In this document: positions 11,516-21,100 of the stretch, one piece after another | How positions within the stretch are numbered: position 1 is the stretch's first letter | Layout: each line of letters starts with the position of its first letter | Assembly (NCBI RefSeq): GCF_023101765.2 | Contig: NC_064224.1 | Coordinates: 5,412,103-5,476,102, forward strand | DNA: 64,000 nt | Source of the DNA: Spodoptera frugiperda | Lineage: Eukaryota > Arthropoda > Insecta > Lepidoptera > Noctuidae | Direction of reading: 5' to 3' | Translations under genes and position numbers: made by a program | The notes under the pieces: generated by a model | What the model was told of the DNA's origin: nothing | The model's database searches: none | What the model saw: only the letters and a program-made list of their open reading frames with translations

Positions 11516-13605
11516 TATTCAATCATCTCATCTCCCGCGTCAGCGACCGTGACCGGGGTAGCGGTGGCGGTAGCATTGGCAGCGGCAGGACGCTTTGGCG
11601 CCTGCATTTTGCCCTTCTTGGTGGGAGGAGTACACTTCCTCCCAGCCATGAAATGGTTCGCTGGGCGACCACTGGCCGCGCACACAGCACAGTGCGGCGT
11701 GGTGGCGTCACAGGACGCCGCCAAGTGCCCCGACTTGCCGCAACGGTAGCAGGTGTCTGCCCTCTCCGCGCTGGACGGACACATGTATCGGGTGTGGCCA
11801 GTGCCGAAGCACTTGAAGCAGCGCAGAGGTTGCTCCTCAAGTGCTCGGACCACAGCTGAGCTGAACCCGACCAGCAGCCGTCCTTTGGTTCTGTTCAGGA
11901 CGGCCTTGGCTGCGGTGACTGGGCAGTCCACACGGGTCATGCCCAGGCCGCGGCGGCCAGTCCAGATGGTCCGACCATGCACCGCCTCGACGGAGCAGCC
12001 TCCTGCTGCTGCAATGGCCGCAACCACTTCATTCACGGAAACTGAATCATCGAGATCCACAACCTCCAGTGTCGCGGACTTGACTGGTCTGGCGACCTTT
12101 GCCACGTCCGCGATGCCCTCTCGCAGCTTAGCCGCGAAGAGGTCCGCATTTTGCGAACCCGCGGCCCCGGGGAACTCGAATAATCGAGCGCCGGTTTGGG
12201 TACGGCGACACTTGATGGGGCCGATGCCCAATTGAATGGGGTCAGCGAAGCTACGAGCCCGCGTCAGCACCGACTCGTATGTTTCACCCCTTTCGGCGGC
12301 CTCTGGAGTGATGGTCACCGTCACCGCCGCCGACCTGGGAGCCGCTAGCTTAACAACCTTGTTTAAGGGAGCGGCAGGAGCCCTATTGGCTGCAGGAGCA
12401 GCCGGGGTGATTTTCGGGACCGTCTTCTTCTTTTTCCCTCTTTTCACTACCTCCGTCCACGTCTCGGTGGGAGGGGTGGCGGAAGGTTCCCCCGCGTCGT
12501 CCTGCTGGCTAAGAGGAGGAGCTGCTTGGACGGCTCCAAGCTCGACTTGTGCATCTGCACATGTGCTGGGCGCAAGTGGAGCTGCCGCCTGGGACTTTTT
12601 CCCCTTCCCTTTGCCCTTAGAGGGCTTTGGGGCCTGGGGTTGCCCGCTGGTGGATGGGACCGTTGCCGGTGCCGGCATCGCGACTGGCGCTCTGTCCGCC
12701 GCGAGCGGAGGTCGCATGCGCTTTTCCGGCAACAGCCGATCCTCTATACCTGCAAAGCAGGCTCTGGTGAAGGCTCTCTCCTCCTGAGTGACCTTGCGGA
12801 TGATGTCCTCAAGGTCGGAGGAGGAGCCTGTTGCTGCTGCGGTTTTGGGGGCAGGAGCCGTGGCTTCAGCCAGCTTTTTGTGCAGCTGGCTTACCTCAGC
12901 CTGCAGGCGATCCACCCGCGCCTGCAGCTGCCGCGACTCGTCCGTGGCCGTGCGCTGCACCAGCTCCGCAATAATGCCGTGCAAGCTGGCTGCACGGCAT
13001 TTAAGGGCCTTTTGAAAGGTTCCCTTGAGGTTGGAGGACTTGGAGGCTACCTCCAAAATCTCCTCCTTGTCCTCCAGCGCCATTTGCGCCAGCTCGGCCA
13101 CTGAGTGGTCTGCGTACAGGACGTTGGACGCCCCGTAGCCGGCCCTGGACCGTGCGGCACCGGTTGCGCGCTCCTTGGCGGCGACCTTTTCTTCTAGGTC
13201 CTTTTGAACCTCCACCCGCTTTGCTTGCGCCAGAGACGCCCTCAGTTGGCGTTGAGCCTCATCAAGTCCCACATCGTGGGAACTTGATTTCGCCTTCACC
13301 TTCTTTTTCCTACCAAGAACTGATTCCGAAGAATCGTCAGATTCTTGCCTCAGGTAGGCCCGCTTTAGGTACCGACTGGTACTGGCGACCGCCTCGGTCA
13401 CGGACTCGCAGTCCGACGAGTCGTCCGCCCGACAAAACAAACTAGCCGCAGATGGTGCGCGGCTAGTTTCCGACGCAGAAATGTCGTCAGGTTGGCCCTG
13501 AAAAGGGCCGTTGGGTTGGCCCTGAGAAGGGCCGTTGGGTTCGCCCTGAGAAGGGCGTTTTGATTGGAAGCGCCCGGAGGCGTCCCGCGAAGGCTTCGAT
13601 GGCAT
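11515..13605 (-). CDS. ORF1 (gag-like nucleic-acid-binding protein) of copy B, intact
   Basis: An uninterrupted 696-residue ORF. The N-terminal third is basic, serine-rich and has near-repeated units (SQGEPNGPSQGQPNGPFQGQ). A region around residues 140-260 has heptad-like patterns, suggesting a coiled coil. Lysine-rich segments (GKGKGKK, KRGKKKK) follow. The last 100 residues carry three CCHC-type knuckles beginning with CFKCFGTGHTRYMC. In SART1 and relatives, ORF1 protein binds element RNA and brings ORF2 protein to telomeres. The stop TAA (11517-11515) shares its last A with the ATG of ORF2, so ORF2 is probably made by termination-reinitiation. Confidence 0.9.
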   Translation of the reverse strand: MPSKPSRDASGRFQSKRPSQGEPNGPSQGQPNGPFQGQPDDISASETSRAPSAASLFCRADDSSDCESVTEAVASTSRYLKRAYLRQESDDSSESVLGRKKKVKAKSSSHDVGLDEAQRQLRASLAQAKRVEVQKDLEEKVAAKERATGAARSRAGYGASNVLYADHSVAELAQMALEDKEEILEVASKSSNLKGTFQKALKCRAASLHGIIAELVQRTATDESRQLQARVDRLQAEVSQLHKKLAEATAPAPKTAAATGSSSDLEDIIRKVTQEERAFTRACFAGIEDRLLPEKRMRPPLAADRAPVAMPAPATVPSTSGQPQAPKPSKGKGKGKKSQAAAPLAPSTCADAQVELGAVQAAPPLSQQDDAGEPSATPPTETWTEVVKRGKKKKTVPKITPAAPAANRAPAAPLNKVVKLAAPRSAAVTVTITPEAAERGETYESVLTRARSFADPIQLGIGPIKCRRTQTGARLFEFPGAAGSQNADLFAAKLREGIADVAKVARPVKSATLEVVDLDDSVSVNEVVAAIAAAGGCSVEAVHGRTIWTGRRGLGMTRVDCPVTAAKAVLNRTKGRLLVGFSSAVVRALEEQPLRCFKCFGTGHTRYMCPSSAERADTCYRCGKSGHLAASCDATTPHCAVCAASGRPANHFMAGRKCTPPTKKGKMQAPKRPAAANATATATPVTVADAGDEMIE

Positions 13606-13758
13606 CGAAGAAAAGTCTCGATCGTACTCAACCGCAATGATGGAAAGTGTACGAAAGCACAGCGCTCGTTAGCCGCCGGTCTGCCACTCCGTTACGGTGG
13701 TCAGACACGGCGTTGCCCGGGGATCACTACGTGGAAGTCAGCACTGTGGGGGATCCCC

Positions 13759-14096
13759 AACCTAACCTAACCTAACCTAACCTAACCTAACCTAACCTAA
13801 CCTAACCTAACCTAACCTAACCTAACCTAACCTAACCTAACCTAACCTAACCTAACCTAACCTAACCTAACCTAACCTAACCTAACCTAACCTAACCTAA
13901 CCTAACCTAACCTAACCTAACCTAACCTAACCTAACCTAACCTAACCTAACGTAACCTAACCTAACCTAACGTAACCTAACCTAACCTAACCTAACCTAA
14001 CCTAACGTAACCTAACCTAACCTAACCTAACCTAACCTAACCTAACCTAACCTAACCTAACCTAACCTAACCTAACCTGACCTAACTAAACCTGAC
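13759..14096. repeat. Interstitial telomeric repeat (CCTAA)n with variant units
   Basis: About 338 bp of CCTAA units next to the 5' end of copy B. Most are perfect. CGTAA variants occur at 13951, 13971 and 14006, and the last units before the poly-T of fragment C are degenerate (cctgacctaactaaacctgac). Decay is concentrated at that distal edge and in one stretch, so much of the tract has stayed homogeneous. Confidence 0.97.
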
Positions 14097-14426
14097 TTTT
14101 TTTTTTTTGACCCTCGCAAATATGGGTAGATACTAGATACTAGATGGAGCACACCCGCATTGCCATTTAGGGTGTCTGGGAGACCGGCTGAACCATTACT
14201 ACCAGTTCCCCTTTGGCGGAGCCCACCTGTGGTGGCAGGCCATTACAAGCCCCTTTTTAGCTTGGGAAAGGGGCATCAGGAACTTGACTGCACGGTTGGT
14301 GCGGTGGCTGGGCAACTGGCTGCTGCGCAACGGGTAGCGGGTTCGATTCCCGCACGGAGCAACTCTTTGTGTGATCCACAAACTGTGAAAAAAAAAAAAA
14401 AAAAGCAACGGTCGTTGCCGTTCCGC
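14097..14426 (-). mobile_element. R1-clade element fragment C (3' end only), split by a SINE
   Basis: It starts at poly-T 14097-14108 and continues with the 3' UTR sequence of copy B, diverged, to 14280. A SINE interrupts it (14281-14403). About 20 bp resembling the next part of the 3' UTR follow, and then telomeric units resume at 14427. It is therefore a 5'-truncated insertion of about 200 bp into telomeric repeats, hit later by the SINE. Confidence 0.75.
14281..14403 (+). mobile_element. tRNA-derived SINE inserted in fragment C
   Basis: The tRNA-like head (gcacggttggtgcggtgg) is followed by a pol III box B-like ggttcgattcccgcac, then gtgtgatccacaaactgtg and an A-run at 14388-14403. It is a shorter version of the SINE at 31738, 62599 and 63800. 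It is not a functional tRNA gene. Confidence 0.8.
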
Positions 14427-14449
14427 AACCTAACCTAACCTAGCCTAAC
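14427..14449. repeat. Degenerate telomeric repeat remnant
   Basis: Four to five CCTAA units, one with a change (cctagcc), mark the outer edge of the telomeric-repeat insertion region. Ordinary AT-rich sequence follows. Confidence 0.85.
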
Positions 14450-15121
14450 AGAACTTCTTGCCCAGCAGTCACGCTAGCGATCACTTGATTAACAAGGTAG
14501 TGTAAATATGGCGTATTGTTAGTCTTAAATAATAAAAATATAAACAGCATTTAAGCAGCCTTTAGTTAGTTTAGCAGCTCTTGATTTTTTATGCCTTTTT
14601 TTTTGGTCATCTTTTGTTGGTCAGCTGCAGTACCACACCGTTGCTAAAAAGCAGCTGTATTTTATAATGGCATAATTTTGTGACGTAACAAAATGTTTAG
14701 CAGAAGATTTTTGCTGTTTATGCATTTCTTTAATGTGCATTTTTTTCAAATACATTAGTACAAAATAGTTCGTCGATCAAAATACATCAAGAAATTCTAC
14801 CCATAGACAATCATTTCCCGTCCATATGATTCCTAATGGAAATGGAACGATCCGACTTCCGACATTTGACAAGTTGACAGTCCCAAGACAAACTTGAAAG
14901 TTTTGAATACAAAGTTTGTTTTTGTCATGTAACGTAGGTATATTTTGATGAACCTATTTTATACTGTACTTGTTATATGCGTACAAATTCATGAACAGGA
15001 AAGGAATTTAATTTATGACGTAGTTTTATAGATTAGTCATTTTGTATGAGTAAGTATGAGGTCTATGTGATCAAAATAAGGACAAAGTGAATAGTCGCCG
15101 GTGTAGCTTCTGCTGGCTGCG
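14450..15121. other. Upstream region of the N-acetyltransferase gene
   Basis: AT-rich, with no ORF of note. It separates the telomeric-repeat block from the first coding exon at 15122 and probably holds that gene's promoter and 5' UTR. No core promoter element could be assigned with confidence. Confidence 0.4.
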
Positions 15122-18100
15122 ATGCAGACGTCTGATAACATGGAGAGCGACTTTGTGATACGAGACGCGACGCCTCAGGACCTCGCAGTGCGGGCAGAGC
15201 TCGTGCGTTGCAGCATTACGGAGTATGATCTCGAGGCGTTCTTCATGTTATTCTTTCAAGAGGTATGTACCTACTTGTCTCACTCGCTGCGCCTTCGCCA
15301 AGTCAATTTAGTTTTGTTATTCATATTACAGTCTGCTGCTTATCAGGCTTCCACTTGATTTAACATTTTTATTACTAAAATATTCATTTAAGTAAATTCT
15401 TAGGTCAGAGTGTAGCAAAGGGTGTGCAAGGGGCTTGGGACTTAGAAAAATTTTGACCAAAAATAAAAAAAAATAAAAATGGCTAGGATTTTGATTCCAT
15501 CGTATAGAATACCTAAAAATAAGGCGAAAAGCATCGGGGCACGTTTTGTCTAGGACTTCAGGTTCGCCTGAAAATGAGCTCTAAAGGTCAGTTCGCTATG
15601 TACGTAAAAACACTTAGAAAATTTTCAAGCAAAATTAACAATTCTTATAATTGGCTGGTTTTTAATTTCCATCGCATAGAATACATAAAAATAAAGCGAA
15701 AAGCATCTGGGAACATTCCGTGTAAGACTTCAGGTTCGCCTGAAAATGAACCCTAAAGGTCTGTTGGGGATGTACTACATACAACACTTAGAAAAATTTT
15801 CAATCAAAATTTTTATTTTACGTATTCACTACTTTTTGCTTTTTATCGTGTAGAGGGATGAAAAATAAACACTTTTCACTCTGATCACTTTTTGCCTAGC
15901 GTCAGCCGTTCGCCAGTTATAACGAGTGAAAGGTAGGTCTGAAAACTGAAAAGTTTCGAAAATCAAATTTGTTTAATACCAATGTCTAGAACACACGAAT
16001 ACAAATATTTTTTGTTCTGATCACTGACCGGTACGAGTTACCAATCGACAAATATTCGTAGTTGAAGGCAACCAGGGACTTGTAATTTTTTCGCGATTTG
16101 AGCCGGGCCGTTTACATTAGGGTGTGCAAGGAGTTTAGGACTTAGAATTTTTTTTGTCAAAAATGAAAATTCCTATAAATGGCTAATTTTTAATTTCCAT
16201 CGCATAGAATACATAAAAATAAAGCGAAATGCATCTGGGAATATTCCGTGTAAGACTTCAGGTTCGCCTGAAAATTAACCCTAAAGGTCAGTTCCCGATG
16301 TACGTAAAACACTTAGAAAATTTTCAAGCAAAATTTTTATTTCACGTATTCACTACTTTTTGGTTTCTATCGCGTAGGGGGATGTAAAATAAACACTTTT
16401 CGTTCTGATCACTTTTCGTCTAACGTCAGTCGTTCTCCGATAAACGGCTGGATAAGTGTGCGAGGCCTGCGAGGGTAGGTACTGTGGATTTATTTGGAAC
16501 ATTTGTAGCATGAGGGGTCAAGGACTCGAGAGTGGCTGGAACTAAACAGGCAAGGCGGCGACACAAACATACCATTACTTGAGAGAAGTGTACGAGGTGA
16601 CGGAAGCTCACGATAGAGAAATGTCAGATTACTCGTACCGGGTTTACTTTCGATTTTATTTTACTCGTCAGATTTCGAGTTTAATTTCGACGGCGACAAT
16701 TTGGATCGCGACACCGACAATTTCTGGTTTTGATGCCTCTTTTCCCTAAGCCGGGATAGACCCTATGCATATCCCGCAAGAGACGGCGAAATCGAGCCGC
16801 GTCCGATGGGAGATCCTTTAATACATTGTGACGGTACATGTATTCTCCCATGTACCACTTAAGGCGACGCTGGCTCCTACATGTCCGACAATGCTTTTTT
16901 AGTTCCAGCCACTGCCGCTCCAGGGTGTTGGTGTGGATTTTCACCTTTACATTCCCACCTGGAGCCGGTACTCCCAGGGAGGCATCTACGGGAATGTCAA
17001 CCGTGCCCCCGACAAAGTTTAGGCTGTGGTTGACAGCTGAGTGACCCCTCATGCCCAACCGTAAATGAATGTTATTATAGGCGCGGTGCATGTCGGACAT
17101 AATGTACGACCCTGTGCGAACGTTTGCCTCTACTATAGGGTCCAGAGTCGTACGGGTTTTATCTGGGATAAGTTCTACGTGAACTTTTCTAGTAAGGCGG
17201 CTTATGCACCCAAACGACCATGTTTGCCGCCTTAACAGCCGGCCCCTGTGGTACTTTCTTGTATATAAGTGTGTTTCATCGATTTCGACCACGTCATTGC
17301 TACCACCTAACATTTCTCTATCGTGAGCTTCCGCCACCTCGCACACCTCTCTTAAGTAATGGTAAGCTTGTATCGCCGTCTTTTTTGTTACCCCGACATC
17401 TTTGGCCGCCTGCGACACCTTATCCTTCCTTAAAAAGTGCACCATTAGGCGTAGCGTATTTAATACGCTAACGTGCGCCCTTTCAAAAAAAGTATTTTTC
17501 AGAGGGGACCTAATGGACGGCCTGCCCTCCCTTGCACACCTCCAGCACCTTAATCGGTATTTTAATTTATAGCTGTCCTTAGCCTCCCTCGACATCGGGC
17601 CTCGGCATGTTGGACACCGAGGCGTCCGGGCTGGAATTAGCAGCCATGCCTTGGCTGCAGCCACCGCAGTTTCCTCATTGGGAATTGCGCAGGCGTAATT
17701 CCATAAATTAAAATTCCTTGCCAAAATTAGCTCTAAAGGATTCATGTTTACTTACTAACTAACTACTTAATACTAAATAAAATATAATTAATAAAAACTA
17801 AAATCTACTTAAAAACAATTAAAAAAACAACTTAAATCTAAAACAAAAACTAAATCTACAACTAAGTACTAACTTACTATTAAAGAATATTAAAAAAAGT
17901 AATAACTAAATTAAAAATGAATAAAACTAAAAATGATTAATAAAATAAACTATGAAACTATGAACACTTTTTATCGCAATTTCGCAACGGAAATCATACA
18001 AAAATCGAAATTTGAGTACAAAATTTGCTTCGAAATGCGTCGCCGATACATCAACTTGCCAAAATTTGGTGAAAACATCTATATAAACAAGACATCGGGT

Positions 18101-21100
18101 CGCGCGGGCACTCCCGCGCGAGCGGGCACCTGCGTAAGACGTGTCGGGAATTTCTATATAAAAATTTATATGGTAAATTTTTATTAACTTTAGCTAAAAG
18201 TTCCAATGGTATCTCTATTTATTTTTTTTTGTTTTATACGTTTTTAATAATTTTATGATAAATATATATTGTTTTCTATTTTTTAAAGCAATATTTACTT
18301 TTCTAGGACTATTTCCCGCCAACCCTTTGACATTAGACGAAAAGTGATCAGAACGAAAAGTGTTTATTTTACATCCCCCTACGCGATAGAAACCAAAAAG
18401 TAGTGAATACGCGAAATAAAAATTTTGCTTGAAAATTTTCTAAGTGTTTTACGTACATCGGAAACTGACCTTTAGGGTTAATTTTCAGGCGAACCTGAAG
18501 TCTTACACGGAATGTTCCCAGATGCTTTTCGCTTTATTTTTATGTATTCTATACGATGGAAATTAAAAATTAGCCATTTATAGGAATTTTCATTTTTGAC
18601 AAAAAAATTCTAAGTCCTAAACTCCTTGCACACCCTAATGTAAACGGCCCGGCTCAAATCGCGAAAAAATTACAAGTCCCTGGTTGCCTTCAACTACGAA
18701 TATTTGTCGATTGGTAACTCGTACCGGTCAGTGATCAGAACAAAAAATATTTGTATTCGTGTGTTCTAGACATTGGTATTAAACAAATTTGATTTTCGAA
18801 ACTTTTCAGTTTTCAGACCTACCTTTCACTCGTTATAACTGGCGAACGGCTGACGCTAGGCAAAAAGTGATCAGAGTGAAAAGTGTTTATTTTTCATCCC
18901 TCTACACGATAAAAAGCAAAAAGTAGTGAATACGTAAAATAAAAATTTTGATTGAAAATTTTTCTAAGTGTTGTATGTAGTACATCCCCAACAGACCTTT
19001 AGGGTTCATTTTCAGGCGAACCTGAAGTCTTACACGGAATGTTCCCAGATGCTTTTCGCTTTATTTTTATGTATTCTATGCGATGGAAATTAAAAACCAG
19101 CCAATTATAAGAATTGTTAATTTTGCTTGAAAATTTTCTAAGTGTTTTTACGTACATAGCGAACTGACCTTTAGAGCTCATTTTCAGGCGAACCTGAAGT
19201 CCTAGACAAAACGTGCCCCGATGCTTTTCGCCTTATTTTTAGGTATTCTATACGATGGAATCAAAATCCTAGCCATTTTTATTTTTTTTTATTTTTGGTC
19301 AAAATTTTTCTAAGTCCCAAGCCCCTTGCACACCCTTTGCTACACTCCGACCAATTCTTATTCACAATTTTTATGCCAATATGAATATAATATGTTGTTA
19401 CATAGGCAAATTAAATGAAGGCATATTTCATATTAAGAATCTTTTCATTTCATGAAACTATCCAATCTAAGTAAGATTTGAGAGTTTTAGATATTTATCC
19501 CATCAAGGTAACTATAACATTATTCTCTCATACTTTTGTAGTCAAAATAAACGTTTATTTTTATAGTAAAGTATCAATATAACATACTATACTGACTATG
19601 AGAAATAACCCAGTTAGTGGATAATATTGTATTTTACAACATCACATTTTTCCATCAAGTCCCTATCTGTATTGCCGAAGTTTAGAAAAATGTAGAAAAT
19701 ATGAAAACAAATATATAATTATTAAATAATTAATGATGTAATTGTTTTTGAATAGTCGAAATAATTTATTTTCAAACCGAGTTTTTTTGGGAGTTCTGAC
19801 ACTACTCCTAGTGATGAATCTAAGGTCTCCATCAAAATAGTCAATATTTACATTTGCGAATGTCTAAAGACATTTGTTGCAGCTCTGCTGCCCCCTATTG
19901 ATTGTGGCGTGACTATTATAAGCCTTCCTCGATAAATGCACTATCCAACACCAAAATAATTATAAATTCTGCTTTATAAAATATCTGCTACCTCCGCATG
20001 GTTTCACCCACTCTGCTTGGCTCGTATTGATTGTAGTGAAATGTTATATGGCCTATAGCTTTCCTCGATAATTGCACTATCCAACACAAATATTTAAATT
20101 TGTACCAGTAGGGTAAAAATTTAAATAACACTTCTGGAGAGCATTGTAACAGAAATTAAATTAACTCTTCAGTTTTATGTATTAGTTACGATACAGATCA
20201 GAAATAAGTGTTAAATTAGACAAGGTAGGAGTAGTAGTATGTTATCTATTGTTCAGTAATTGTGAGTATCCATTTATTGTACAGAAACTGCAATAAAAGA
20301 GATTGGGGCCAGCTGAAATATATGAAATGAATAGTCGTTCTGTTTGGTAGTGATTTATTTAATTATGAAAAATATTTCAGAAGAAAGTTTTACCACTTAA
20401 GTATTATACATAAGATTACATAGTTAAAGATTACAATATAAATACGGATATATACTCCATCGACTGTTGGAGTATTAGTACGAGTGTGACTCGTAGTATA
20501 CAAGTAATGAGATCACTATGGCAGCTGACACTGCACGTGTGCGTGCTGGGCGGCGCCGTGGTGTTCATCTTCCTGGGCGGCGGCGCCGGCGCGGCGGCCG
20601 CGCTGCTGCTGGCCGTGCTGGGCGCGCTGGGCGCCGGCGCCGCGCTGGCGCACCGCGCGGCGGCCGAGCGGCTGGCGGCGCGCCTGCCCGCCGAGCTGTA
20701 CGGCGTGGTGGCCACGCGCGGCGGCCGCGTGCTGGGCTCGGCCAGCGTGGCGGAGTGCTGGGGCCCGCGGCGCAGCGGCTGGCTGCAGGCGCTGGCGGTG
20801 GCGCCGGGCTGGCGGCGGCGCGGCCTGGCCCGCCGCCTGCTGGCGCACGTGCGGGCGCGCGCGCTCGTGGAGGGGCTGGAGTCGCTGGAGGCGGCCGCCA
20901 GCTCGCTGCAGGCGCCCGCCGCCGCGCTGCTGCACGCCGCGGGGTCAGTGGCCGCCATACACTAGTGCAGCCGGTGCCGACAGTCGTGTGTAGTAACTTG
21001 TGCTTGCAGGTGGGAGATGCGCGGCTCGTACCACCGTCCGCTGCTGGGCGCGGCGCTGACGCTGCCGATGACCCGCATGGGGCTGGAGCTGCCGCACGCG

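Larger units (their letters stand above)
8021..13758 (-). mobile_element. R1-clade telomere-repeat retrotransposon, near-complete copy B (SART-like)
   Basis: About 5.7 kb from a 5' end abutting (TTAGG)n to a 25-base poly(A) tail (poly-T at 8021-8045) also abutting (TTAGG)n. It contains a short 5' UTR, ORF1 (13605-11515), ORF2 (11515-8395) and a 3' UTR of about 350 bp. Insertion in telomeric repeats at both ends, the APE endonuclease, the RT and the C-terminal CHHC-type finger place it in the R1 clade with TRAS and SART. The UAAUG overlap matches what is established for Bombyx SART1. I have not built a tree, so TRAS remains possible. ORF2 has two frameshifts, so this copy cannot move by itself. 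Confidence 0.9.
15403..19352 (-). mobile_element. Merlin DNA transposon with about 1-kb terminal inverted repeats, complete
   Basis: A 3950-bp element in intron 1 of the N-acetyltransferase gene. The ends read GGTC(A/G)GAGTGTAGC inwards on both sides and are flanked by the exact 8-bp duplication AATTCTTA. The arms run from 15403 to 16428 and from 19352 back to 18328 with almost no differences. They are in register: the same 60-codon ORF lies 171 bp from each tip. The middle 1.9 kb encodes a single intact IS1595/IS1016-type transposase on the minus strand. Known Merlin elements generally have much shorter inverted repeats, so the foldback-like arms are unusual. Intact ORF, matched arms and perfect duplication suggest recent insertion and possible activity. 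Confidence 0.9.

Noticed and set aside
14320..14370. tRNA-like box B sequences (also at 62650, 63165 and 63835)
   Set aside because: They belong to SINEs with long 3' bodies and A-tails. No cloverleaf with a proper acceptor stem was found, so no tRNA genes are called.
7911..14449. True chromosome end
   Set aside because: Telomeric repeats are interrupted by elements and flanked on both sides by other DNA, including host genes 0.7 kb away. A subtelomeric position is possible, but the window does not end in telomere.
15574..15756. 60-codon ORF repeated exactly at 18999-19181
   Set aside because: Mirror copies within the two Merlin arms. Identity reflects the inverted repeat, not a protein under selection.
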